Part shown: positions 1 through 8,653 of the stretch, piece after piece
How positions within the stretch are numbered: position 1 is the stretch's first letter
Layout of the letters: each line of letters begins with the position of its first letter
Assembly: GCA_019137255.1 (NCBI GenBank)
Contig: WPDH01000018.1
Coordinates: 496,001-560,000 of the forward strand
Direction: 5' to 3'
Source of the DNA: Corinectria fuckeliana
Lineage: Eukaryota > Ascomycota > Sordariomycetes > Hypocreales > Nectriaceae
Length of the DNA: 64,000 bases
Made by a program: the position numbers and the translations under genes
The notes under the pieces: model-generated
What the model was told of the DNA's origin: nothing
The model's database searches: none
What the model saw: only the letters and a program-made list of their open reading frames with translations

Positions 1-588
1 TCCGTACCCCCAAGACCGCCATTGAGGGCACCTACATCGGTACGTGCAACATCTCGAACTTTACTGCGGGTCTGGAGGGAACGATTGGGAAGGACATACA
101 CGGTCCCCTGTGGAGGTGGTGGGGGTGGTGCTGTTGAACATGAGGAATCCGGGCTCGTCCAGACACCATGTTGAACTGCGTCGGGCGTTTCGACATGGAA
201 CTGTTGCTGACTCTTATCCTGCAGACAAGAAGTGCCCCTTCACCGGTCTCGTCTCCATTCGTGGCCGTATCCTCACCGGAACCGTCGTTTCCACCAAGAT
301 GCACCGAACCATCGTTATCCGAAGAGAGTACCTCCACTTCATCCCCAAGTACTCCCGTTACGAGAAGCGCCACAAGAACCTCGCCGCCCACGTCTCTCCC
401 GCTTTCCGTGTCGAGGAGGGTGACCAGGTCACCGTTGGCCAGTGCCGTCCCCTCAGCAAGACTGTACGTTGGAGAAATTCGAGTTGCGACCGGAGCAGGA
501 AATGACTAACATGTAACAGGTCCGCTTCAACGTCCTGCGCGTGCTGCCCCGAACTGGCAAGCAGCTCAAGAAGTTCAACAAGTTCTAA
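1..588 (+). CDS. rps11: 40S ribosomal protein uS17 (S11), 5'-truncated by window edge
   Basis: Small-subunit ribosomal protein of the uS17 family (Rps11 in yeast), a structural part of the cytosolic 40S subunit. The window opens inside the gene. Exons read at <3-39, 225-463 and 520-588 (TAA at 586-588). The reading frame gives [16 protein letters not shown] across the first junction, then [17 protein letters not shown] and the terminal [14 protein letters not shown], all hallmark uS17 sequence. Intron 1 (185 bp) has a GTACGT donor and a CTGAC branch site before GCAG. Intron 2 (56 bp) has GTACGT and a perfect ACTAAC. A longer first intron is common in fungal ribosomal-protein genes. An AATAAA lies 120 bp past the stop (708-713). 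Identification is secure; only the N-terminal part is missing. Confidence 0.96.
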
Positions 589-1244
589 ATCGGGCTTCTT
601 TCTGGCATTTTTGGCGTGATAAGCATCAGAGGAAATGGGACATTTCTACTGAAGGGTCGGGCACCGGAAGTTGCTTTGCAAATGATTGTGCTATAGACGC
701 AATCGCGAATAAAAGGATTCACGAAGACAATTATCTGGGGTTCACGGTTCAGCTGGGCGTGATGTGTAGGAAAAAGGTCTCCGGAGTCTCAAGATGACGA
801 TCTTGTCTATGACCGTTCTCGGCCCAAACAATGACCAAATACCTGTGATGAACATTGATGCTGTCATATACACCATGAATGGAGTGACGGAGAGCATAAC
901 ATCCAAACCCAAGCCCAGGGTACTTGGAAGAAGATCATGGCATGTGTTTGTCTGCTACATGCTGTAACATCTCGCCTCAATGTGTAGTAGCGCGTTTGTC
1001 TTGATCACAGATGTAGACGAAACGATGCGAGTACGCAATAAAAGTTGTCAAAAATTACCCATTGTACAGTATATTGTACAGTGTTTAGTCCCTCTTCGCA
1101 CTCTAAGAACATCGCGGGTCCATCACGAAGTTCTATCACAAGAAGGAATCCTTAGGAAAGCTCCAAACTTGACAGCAACTAGACAATCCGGACTCCATCT
1201 CCCTTCTCCCATACGGAAAACTCCGCCCCAATACATCCGCGACA
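589..1244. other. Intergenic: uS17 3' region and promoter of the next gene
   Basis: It holds the uS17 3' UTR with an AATAAA polyadenylation-like hexamer at 708-713, then sequence with stops in all frames. A near-duplicate TTGTACAGTA/TTGTACAGTG occurs around 1060-1081. The last 100 bases should be the 5' UTR of the downstream gene. No further gene is seen. Confidence 0.6.
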
Positions 1245-2231
1245 ATGGGCTGGCTCTCATCGGTCCTCGGCACCGACAAGTCGGAGGACCCTCTCGGAAA
1301 ACTCGATCCCAAGCTCCGCGAGTTCCTCGAGAAGGAATCTCCCGTCAAGTACACGACAAGCCAACCCTCGTCACCCGCAAACGCCTCACAACCTCAGCCA
1401 GACAGAAACGGCTATGATTCGGTAGCAGCGCCGGGGGCTCAAGGATCCGGCGTCCCTTCAGCTAGCCTGTACCAGGACGGCCGATATGCCGACATCTGGA
1501 AGACATACCGGCCGCTGGCGCAGATCGAGGCCGAAACAGCGAGTGATCACGACAAGTTGATGAGCGTCTTGGAGGGATACAAGGAGCGGAAGGAGGCAAT
1601 CGGAAGGGCATCCCTGGAGAATTGCGCCGAGTCCCAGGAGGAGTGGGTGAATTGCATGAAGCATGGCAGCTGGGAGGACCAAGTACAGATGTGCCGGCAC
1701 CAGGTGCGGAAATTCGAGAGGTGCTACACGATGCAGTCGGTAAGGCTCCTTGGGTCATGTCTCTAGTCTAGCTGGTCAGCCTGCTAACGAGTCCCGCAGC
1801 GCTTCCTCCGCGCCCTGGGCTACGGGTCAGTAACGGGGAGATCAGCCATAGTGGAGGAGGACATTCAGATGCACGCCGACGCGCTCTACCAGCGGATGAT
1901 CAACCACGAAGCCGCAGCAGAAAAGGCCAAGGCGGAGGGCCTGCCGGCCCCCGTCTTCGAGCCGGGGGTTCCCAGGCCGAAGCCCGAAATGTCCACGCCC
2001 AGCGAAGACCTGCAGCAGCAGTGGAACGAGAAGCTGGACAAGCTGCCCGCGGAGGAGCGCGTGGTCGAGGAGGCGGCTCTGCGGGCAGATCTGCAGGCCA
2101 AATCCGAGGTCGCTGGAAAGGTGCAGCAGATCTGGGACACGCAGAAGGACGAGCGGCAGAAGCGGCAGGCAGAGGGCAACTCGACCTTTACGGATTACTT
2201 CTCTTCGATGTTCGGGAAGGGTGGGAAATAA
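1245..2231 (+). CDS. Twin-CX9C, DUF3128 (Emi1-like) protein
   Basis: Exons 1245-1739 and 1800-2231 give 308 residues. The intron is 60 bp (GTAAGG, CTAAC branch, CGCAG). Residues about 125-160 carry CAESQEEWVNC, a 12-residue spacer, then CRHQVRKFERC, which is a twin CX9C arrangement. It is followed by the RFLRALGYG stretch that I associate with the fungal DUF3128 family containing yeast Emi1. Twin-CX9C proteins are typically imported into the mitochondrial intermembrane space by the Mia40 relay, so that location is an inference. The N-terminal 80 residues are Pro/Ser-rich and likely disordered; the C-terminal 100 are charged and helical with Ala/Glu/Lys-rich segments. The yeast protein is much shorter, so the C-terminal tail is an elaboration. 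The exact role is not established. Confidence 0.8.
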
Positions 2232-2596
2232 ATGAAGCGAAGGACGTGACGACAGCTCCTTCGACGATGGGGTTTATGATCTATGTACAACACAGGGGAC
2301 GCAAGATGTTGCCTCTATGATGCCGTCTCGTAGGTTCAGTCTAGAGGCCAGGGACGAGGAGATGAGGGCAGTGATGTATTCTACTGTACACAAGCTTGGA
2401 GATACCAGACAAAAGTCCACTTAACTAGCATACATGATCAGGTGGAGGCAATCAACGACGCCAATTCAAACAGTCACAGCTTGCAGAAACCAAGTGAGTC
2501 TTCTCAGTCATCGCCAAACGCAGAGCAGGCGATCCTTTCCCCCATCTTGAGATCCCTTGATAGTGCAGCAGTGCTCAACAGTTAGCAATAACAACG
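2232..2596. other. Intergenic: 3' region and tRNA upstream flank
   Basis: AT-balanced non-coding sequence between the twin-CX9C gene and the tRNA. No open frame with coding character and no obvious repeat is visible. Confidence 0.5.
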
Positions 2597-2670
2597 GGTT
2601 CCGTGGTCTAGCTGGTTATGGCATCTCGTTAACACCGAGAAGGTCCCCGGTTCGAGCCCGGGCGGAATCA
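2597..2670 (+). tRNA. tRNA-Val (anticodon AAC), intronless
   Basis: A 74-nt cloverleaf. Acceptor stem GGTTCCG (2597-2603) pairs with CGGAATC (2663-2669, one G-T pair), with discriminator A at 2670. The anticodon arm is TCTCG-TTAACAC-CGAGA with anticodon AAC. The B box reads GGTTCGAGCCC (2649-2659) and the A-box region is TGGTCTAGCTGG. There is no intron. A TTTTT run at 2673-2677 directly after the gene can serve as the Pol III terminator. Confidence is high because every stem pairs. Confidence 0.96.
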
Positions 2671-2697
2671 CATTTTTGACTGTACAGTCAAAAATGT
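2670..2697. repeat. 28-bp perfect palindrome abutting the tRNA 3' end
   Basis: The 14 bases at 2670-2683 are the exact reverse complement of 2684-2697, with the centre at GT|AC and no spacer. It begins on the tRNA discriminator base and contains the T5 terminator on one arm and A5 on the other. See findings. Confidence 0.9.
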
Positions 2698-3432
2698 TGT
2701 TCTTCTTTTTGGTGTTGCTCTCTCTCTCTCTCTCTCTCCCCTCCTGTTGCCTTTTTTTTTTTTCCCCTCGGGGCTGGCGTGTAAACAGTCAGCAGGATTT
2801 CTTGCTAGGTTGGATTCCTTCTCTTCCATGATTTTTTTTTATCCATGACTCTCTCGACTTCATATCAAGTAGGCATCATCATCTGGCGGTGATGGCGGCT
2901 CACGTGGCCTGGGACTTACCCTACACTTATTCCCAGTTGTGCAAAACGTACCAAAATAAGCACCTATGGTATCATGTAAATAGCTTCATCGTGAATACAG
3001 GTAAGTGTGAGTCTATATGTTAGAGAACATAACCCAAGTGTCTCATGGTTTGGTGGTTTCAAGTTGAGTGCTGCGAGGGACGCCTGTATTTTTGTTGATA
3101 ACGATCTTGCTAGGAGATGAATTACGCCAAAGATTAGTATCCGAACCATCGATAACCACGCACCAATGCCTGGAGAACCACCGCGAGGCATGAACAGGAG
3201 GGGCACTGCTTGTGGCAACTACATGGCTGTTATTTCGTAGGTGTCCGAGACCTTAACAGCAATGACCTCACTAACCAGAAAGCATTTCTTGTAGACTTGG
3301 AACGAGGATATCATTTCTTATCGTCACGGGTCTCATAAAGTGACAAAACTCCCGTCCATACCCATCAGGCATCCATAGCACTCCCTCGTCCATCCATCCA
3401 TCGTCATACACTCCACTTCAACGTGGCAGCGT
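2698..3432. other. Intergenic: low-complexity pyrimidine tracts, no gene seen
   Basis: It holds the (CT)n and poly-T tracts near the tRNA and the 3' flank of the minus-strand small gene. An 84-codon frame on the minus strand (2964-3218) has no recognisable domain or codon bias and is left out. Confidence 0.5.
2718..2738. repeat. (CT)n microsatellite
   Basis: An uninterrupted CT dinucleotide run of about 10 units, followed shortly by an 11-T tract near 2751. It lies in non-coding sequence. Confidence 0.85.
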
Positions 3433-3668
3433 TTAACAGCAGCCCTCGTCACAGGCGCAGAGACCGCAGCAGATCTCGCAGCCAGCCTCCTCACCACCAC
3501 GCATGGACATCTCCGGCTGAGGCTCGGAAGTCTTTTCATTTGTCAGTCCAGTCGAGACACGGCAACAAAACGGAAAGGGAAGAAAAAACGTACGGGCTGC
3601 TGGGAGACAATCTCGCCGTTGTCGGCAGCCATGGGGGCTTGCTGGGTGGGTTCCATGGGGGCAGGCAT
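3433..3668 (-). CDS. 57-residue small protein with a cysteine-rich C-terminal tail
   Basis: This two-exon gene is visible only after splicing: exon 1 is 3594-3668 (25 codons) and exon 2 is 3433-3531 (32 codons plus stop), with a 62-bp intron (GTACGT donor, CTGAC branch, AAAG acceptor). The protein starts MPAPMEPTQQAPMAADNG, is Pro/Gln/Met-rich, and ends GCEICCGLCACDEGCC, placing seven cysteines in the last 16 residues. Upstream sequence reads as a typical fungal leader (CAACAACA-rich) with an ACTTAAAG box. The tail could be palmitoylated, as in small fungal cysteine-tailed membrane proteins, or could bind metal like a metallothionein. I cannot decide from sequence. I recognise the architecture but not a named family. 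Confidence 0.72.
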
Positions 3669-4809
3669 TTTGGATGGAGAGCGAAGGTTGTCTTGGGGAG
3701 TTCAAAGTAAGGCTCGGTTTAGAGTTGTTGTTATAGTACGGTGTTGTTGTGGGAGGCGGCATCCATAGCTGGGCATCGTCTTTAAGTACTCATCATTAGC
3801 TGCGTCGGCGGCAGCCCGTCGGACACCACGACGACCGGGTGCCCAGATACGAAGAGGCCTCTCCGCCCGCTGCATCGCTCACCTCCTCGGCGGCTCGTCG
3901 CATCTCTGACCCCGGTTCAGGGCAAACTCAGAGAGGGATTGGAGAGGCGGGTGTCGTGGGTGACGTACCGTAGATGTGCCGGTTTGCCGTGCGGTAAGCG
4001 TCAACACGGCCTGTACATGAGCCACTATGCCACTGAGACGCACCGGGCGAGCCAAAAGCCAGGGACCTGCGCAGCCTCAAACACGGCTGAGGTCCGAGAA
4101 CAGAAAATGAAGGCCTAGCCAGGGTGGCCGTGCATCGAAGCATTCGTGGGCGTCGTTGGCAACGTCAGCCACCTCCGGCACCCGGCACCGCGGCCGTCGT
4201 GTGCGGTGCCGAACAGCCGGCGATCCACCCCACCCGCTGCGACGTGCCGCAGCCAAAGCGGATCATAGACCAAGGGGACGACGGCACATGAGGGACGTGA
4301 TTTGCGAGGAATGGTCTGCGAGGGAAATCGGTTTATGCTAGTATTGAGATGTGAAGGGTGAAACGAATAGCCAAGGTCACAGACAAGGACACACGGAATA
4401 GTCCATGAGTCCATGGATTATGGCATCAGATAGCCCATCGGATGTAATCTCGGAATCGCGCAGTGATGTGGAAGCAGATTGGAACTGCAACCCATCGATT
4501 GTCAGATTGACTAGCGTTCCAACTAGGTGTAGGTGTTGCAAGTCTAGCTGCGAGGGGCTGACTGGGGCTGATGATTGCTGGTCAGACCAAATGCACACAA
4601 AGAGACACACTTCACCAGGGTTAGCAAGGTGGGAAGAGAAGAGTCCGACGACTCAGCCAGACAGACAACGGCCCAAGCTACAAATGCCAGTTCACAGCAA
4701 GCGACTTGAGCGGAGGAGCATGGGTCAGGAATCTCGATTTCTGCATCGAAAATCGCCCGCGGCGTCCACGTGGCTCCCTTTCTTGCTTTTGGACTGCCGA
4801 ATTGTTTTA
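3669..4809. other. Intergenic: promoter of the cysteine-tail gene and URI 3' flank
   Basis: The first 150 bases are the leader and promoter of the minus-strand small gene. The remainder is moderately GC-rich with no frame showing coding character on either strand. I see no repeat or RNA gene. Confidence 0.5.
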
Positions 4810-6591
4810 TCACTGTCTTGATAGCTTCGCCGCCTTGAAGCGACTGACACGCTCTGGCCCTCCCTCGGCTTCATCCAACGGCTGCCTGGGAGACTCGTCT
4901 TCTTTGAGGAACCCACCGTCTCGCTGGATGAACTTATTGCGCATTCGGTGGTATTCATCAGCAACCGCTTCCTGGGTCACATCGTCGTCAAACTCCCCAG
5001 GTGCGGCGCTTGTTTCGCGCTCAACTAGGGTGTCAGCTATTGTTGTTCCTGCAGGACCTGTGGGCGCTGTGGGCCGATCTTGGTCTAGGAACCTCGCAGG
5101 CATGTCTAGAGGGCCTGATGGGAAATTGTCGTTCGCAGGAGCCTCGCCTCTCGACTTCTTGAAGCGAGACGGCCTGCGATTCGTCTTGGGCTCGGCTGAC
5201 TTGGCAGGGCCAGATCGTTCCACGACATCACTCAACGGTTCAACCAACGGCTCATTGTCCTTGTCTGCAACCTCCGTGACTGGCTGCACCGCAGCTTTGT
5301 TATTCTCCGGAGCGACGTCAAGGTTCGAGGCAAATCGGACACCCTTCTTGCCACTAACTTCGGCAGGCTGCTTCTCCTTGATGTTCGATTTTGATGGAGC
5401 AGACTTCAGCGCCGATGACAGTCCTTGGGGAATCGGTTTTACAACAATGCGGCCAATTCGCTCATCGTCTGAACTCAGCTCCCCATTTTCATCGGCTTGC
5501 TCCTGGGTAGTGAAACGAGATTTGACGCCGAGCTTCTTTTCCAACTCCAGCATGCGTTGACGGTATCCGTCTGTTAGGACGCTGCCAGTAAATCGCCCGT
5601 ACTTGTCTTCATCCTCTTCTTCGTCCTCGAATCCCTCATCGCTGTAGTCAAACACATACTCGTCGTCGTCGGTTTCGCCATCATCCAGCTCCAGCTCGGC
5701 GACCACTGCACTGACTTCGCCCATGCCGTAGGCGAGCATTTGCCGACGCAACTCCGCATCATCCTCATCTTCGTCTTCGGGAACGACTGGCGCCTCATCG
5801 GCGAGGTTTTCCTGCTCCTTGGCAGTCTTCATGATTTCTTCGACGCGCTTGGCATTTCTTGACACTTGGGGTCCCGGAGCCTCACCACCCTTTGTGTCGG
5901 GAGCGAAAGAAACGGCCTTGTTTGCTGGCGATGAAGACATAATAGGATTTTGGACCTTCTTGATGGCTGGTTGGACCTGAGTGTCAGGTTGTTGACGAGT
6001 CCGCTGTCGAGGGGTTTGCTGTTGGGGATTCTGCTGCTTCAAGGCCGATCCAGCCTCCGACAAGTCTTCCACGCCGGCCTTCTCCAGAGCCTCCTTGACT
6101 TGGGGCAGCGCATCGCCTGGTTTGTTGAGCCGATAAGAGATGACGTTGTCGTCATCGTCCAGCTGTTCAATGATTTCTGTGATAGGTTGGCCCTCTTCAT
6201 CGGTAGCGTCGGGTTGGCTGATGACAGTGGCGGCTGCGTACTTGTTCTCGGCGGCCTCCAATTGCTTCTGCAGAGACTCGATGTTCTGGGTGACATAGTC
6301 GATGCGGCACTCGAGAACATTTTTGATCTGGTCCTTCGATCTCAAGCTTTGGCCGCCAAAGATGTCGTCGATCTCATGCTGCTTGAGTAGCTCTCCGTCG
6401 AAGTCATCCCTAACCCGAGAAAGCGAGGTAGGGGTGGCCTCGCGCAGGACGTCGACTCCTTCCTTGAGCGCCTCGTACTCGGCATCCCAAGTCTGCCAAT
6501 GCTGCAAGGCCTTTTGAAGCTTCCTGACCTGGTCCTCTGACTGCAGCCTGTGCCGCTCGAGATCTGAAAAGCTATCCTTGACCCCCGACAT
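4810..6591 (-). CDS. bud27: URI/Bud27-type unconventional prefoldin, DUF3835 C-terminus
   Basis: A single-exon gene of 593 residues. I chose the ATG at 6589-6591 (MSGVKDSFSDLERHRL); the frame stays open 58 codons further up but reads like leader sequence. Residues 1-150 form a helical prefoldin-alpha-like coiled coil (SEDQVRKLQKALQHWQTWDA; later ESLQKQLEAAENKYAAATVI). A long disordered acidic middle contains EDEDEDDAELRRQ and DDGETDDDEYVFDYSDEG. The C-terminus (DEYHRMRNKFIQ...RVSRFKAAKLSRQ) matches what I know of DUF3835, a fungal domain at the end of Bud27/URI homologues. The family helps assemble RNA polymerases in the cytoplasm via Rpb5 and links translation to TOR signalling. It is divergently arranged with the GFA-domain gene, 441 bp apart. 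Confidence 0.78.
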   Translation of the reverse strand: MSGVKDSFSDLERHRLQSEDQVRKLQKALQHWQTWDAEYEALKEGVDVLREATPTSLSRVRDDFDGELLKQHEIDDIFGGQSLRSKDQIKNVLECRIDYVTQNIESLQKQLEAAENKYAAATVISQPDATDEEGQPITEIIEQLDDDDNVISYRLNKPGDALPQVKEALEKAGVEDLSEAGSALKQQNPQQQTPRQRTRQQPDTQVQPAIKKVQNPIMSSSPANKAVSFAPDTKGGEAPGPQVSRNAKRVEEIMKTAKEQENLADEAPVVPEDEDEDDAELRRQMLAYGMGEVSAVVAELELDDGETDDDEYVFDYSDEGFEDEEEDEDKYGRFTGSVLTDGYRQRMLELEKKLGVKSRFTTQEQADENGELSSDDERIGRIVVKPIPQGLSSALKSAPSKSNIKEKQPAEVSGKKGVRFASNLDVAPENNKAAVQPVTEVADKDNEPLVEPLSDVVERSGPAKSAEPKTNRRPSRFKKSRGEAPANDNFPSGPLDMPARFLDQDRPTAPTGPAGTTIADTLVERETSAAPGEFDDDVTQEAVADEYHRMRNKFIQRDGGFLKEDESPRQPLDEAEGGPERVSRFKAAKLSRQ

Positions 6592-7032
6592 TGTCGGTAG
6601 TGAAGAAAGGAACAGAGAGTCTGCTCTGTAATATGCATTGAAGAGTCGTGGAAAAATTAAGGTTGTATTTCGCACATGCCAAGAGTTAAGTAGGTACCTA
6701 AGTACTAATGGGCACGGGCCCGGCTGAAAATCGGCTAACGGAAATTCACAACTCGTCCCCGCCATGGCTTGTGTCTAGACCCATCAGGATGCGTGTTAGC
6801 CGGGCTTTGGTGAGCCGTGTATGTTATCGTCAACGAAGCAAAGGCACAAAGGCGTCAATGACATTGGCGGTCTGGATATGCAGTACCATGCCAAACACAA
6901 GGGCCTTCCTTAAAAGGCCAAGCATAGCCCACACGGGCGGGGCGAGGAGTCTCACTCTACTTTCTGTGTAGCACCATCGATCACTCACTTCCTTGGTTCG
7001 CGTTAAGACACTAAATCTACTAGTCCACGATC
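6592..7032. promoter_or_regulatory. Divergent intergenic promoter (bud27-like / GFA gene)
   Basis: A 441-bp spacer between two outward-facing start codons. A GTAGGTACCTAAGTACTAA run near 6690 is one of several GTAC-containing motifs spread through the non-coding parts of the window. No classical TATA box stands out. Confidence 0.45.
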
Positions 7033-8106
7033 ATGTCGGAGTCCAAAGACACCAAGACACTTGAAGCGAGGTGCTCCTGTGGCTCTGTCCACTTCACCGT
7101 CGACATCCCCAAGTCGTCGCTGCCTCTCTGTGCTCACCTTTGTCACTGCAGCGTATGCCGTTACACTCTGGGTTCGCCATGCGTCTTTCACGCCCCTTTT
7201 CCCGCAGGCACCACGCCCAGGTTCGTGGAGCCCTCGTCCGAGGCAAATATGACACCGTATATTGTCTCCGGTGGCGAGTCCCGCCTGAGCTTCTGCTCGA
7301 CTTGCGGGTGCCACATTGCAGCCATTGGGCTTGAGAAGGGCAACTGGACGGTTTCGACGTCCATCTTCACGGACCATGGACCAGAGAGCTTCAAGATCGG
7401 GAGGCACATATACAGCAAATCTGTCAAGGGTGGAGGCATCGCCGACATGTTGACACATATTGGAGGACGCGAGTTTGATGTCTACAACCCGCCCGAGGAC
7501 AGTCCTGATGCCAAGACCGTCGAGTCTGAACCCGAAGTTGGGGACGATGGCAAGGACCGCCTGCGTGCACAATGCCACTGCGGAGGCGTATCATTTACCA
7601 TCTCGCGACCGACTGAGGAGGTTCTGATTGATGAATACATGTCCCAGTACGTCTCTCGAGCGGACAAGACGAAGTGGTATGGCTGCTTCGACGCCTGCGA
7701 AGACTGCCGCCTCGCCAACGGCGCTCATGTCGTTGGATGGACATTCATCCCCCTCGCCCTCTGCGAACCGCCCATCAAGCCGGACCTCCTGATCGGGACC
7801 GCCAAGACGTACCGATCTTCGCCTGATGTACTGCGATCCTTCTGCGGCATATGCGGCGCGACCTTCATCTACTCGGTGGAGGAGCGACGCCCGTCGGACA
7901 GGCAGCAGGTGGTCGACATCGCGACAGGCGTCCTGCGAGCCCCCGAGGGTGCCATGGCGGAGAACTGGCTGACATGGCGAGCTAGGGTAGGGTGGCTGGA
8001 CAGTGGCAAGAGGTTCGACAGCGCATTCACAGACGCGTTGCAGGAAGGGATGAATAGATATGTTTTGGAGAAGGAGGGTAAGATTGAAGATTACAACATC
8101 GGGTGA
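7033..8106 (+). CDS. Tandem GFA-domain (Mss4-like, zinc-binding) protein
   Basis: An intronless 357-residue protein with two GFA domains. Domain 1 (about residues 10-150) shows CSCGSVHF, CHCSVCRYT and FCSTCGCHI; domain 2 (about 180-340) shows CHCGGVSF, CEDCRLANG and FCGICGATF. The paired CxC, CxxC and CxxC clusters are the structural and catalytic zinc ligands of the GFA/CENP-V fold. Family founders were described as glutathione-dependent formaldehyde-activating enzymes, but most fungal members have unknown substrates, so I do not assign a reaction. Two domains in one chain is about twice the usual family length and suggests internal duplication; both halves keep their cysteines. There is no signal peptide or membrane segment. 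Confidence 0.85.
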   Translation: MSESKDTKTLEARCSCGSVHFTVDIPKSSLPLCAHLCHCSVCRYTLGSPCVFHAPFPAGTTPRFVEPSSEANMTPYIVSGGESRLSFCSTCGCHIAAIGLEKGNWTVSTSIFTDHGPESFKIGRHIYSKSVKGGGIADMLTHIGGREFDVYNPPEDSPDAKTVESEPEVGDDGKDRLRAQCHCGGVSFTISRPTEEVLIDEYMSQYVSRADKTKWYGCFDACEDCRLANGAHVVGWTFIPLALCEPPIKPDLLIGTAKTYRSSPDVLRSFCGICGATFIYSVEERRPSDRQQVVDIATGVLRAPEGAMAENWLTWRARVGWLDSGKRFDSAFTDALQEGMNRYVLEKEGKIEDYNIG

Positions 8107-8653
8107 AGAGTCCGAGGTAGTCTTTGAGCATCCGAGGGGGACCGAGATGGGCTGTGCTTATTTCGGTGTGCCTATATTAAATATTGATATGTGTTTAAAC
8201 TCAAGCGTCGCAGACGTAGTAATCCGGTTTCCGAAGTACATGAAATTGCGAGAGATGGTCTCCAGCGGAAGCCATGTTGTCTATCATCAGCGGTAAAGTC
8301 TTGTGCACTTATTGTGAACGCTTTCGCCCCATCTTAGCGGCTTCCGAATGCCCGCAACAAGACGGCCGGCTCCCAGGCCGAAGCTGTGCGGCGTCAACCT
8401 CGACTTGGCCACGGAGCTTAACTTACGCATACACGAAAAAACAGAATGACAGAAGAAGAAGAAAGTAGACACTCGTGATCGTGTGTTCGATTCACCAGAA
8501 GAAGCAGTATATTTTTTTGCTAATCTTGCTGGCTTTCTTCGAGACACTTCGGCTTCACAAGTCCAGTTCATATTCGTACGCTCACTGCGTCAATTTGAAT
8601 TACCCGAGTTTTCTGCGGGCCACCAAACGACGAGTCAACAGTACAGAACCTCG
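8107..8653. other. Intergenic: GFA 3' region and FPGS leader
   Basis: AT-richer 3' UTR sequence (TATATTAAATATTGATATG near 8171) then the presumed 5' leader of the folylpolyglutamate synthase gene. The FPGS frame remains open upstream to about 8483 without an earlier ATG. Confidence 0.5.

Noticed and set aside
40..224. Long intron of uS17 searched for a snoRNA
   Set aside because: No box C (RTGATGA) and D (CTGA) pair with terminal stem was found.
4706..5560. 284-codon frame antisense to the URI/Bud27-like gene
   Set aside because: It mirrors the codon structure of the real gene on the other strand and has no domain; the minus-strand protein carries recognisable family motifs.
8481..8497. B-box-like GTTCGATTC, considered as a tRNA
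   Set aside because: No A box or acceptor/anticodon stems can be formed around it.
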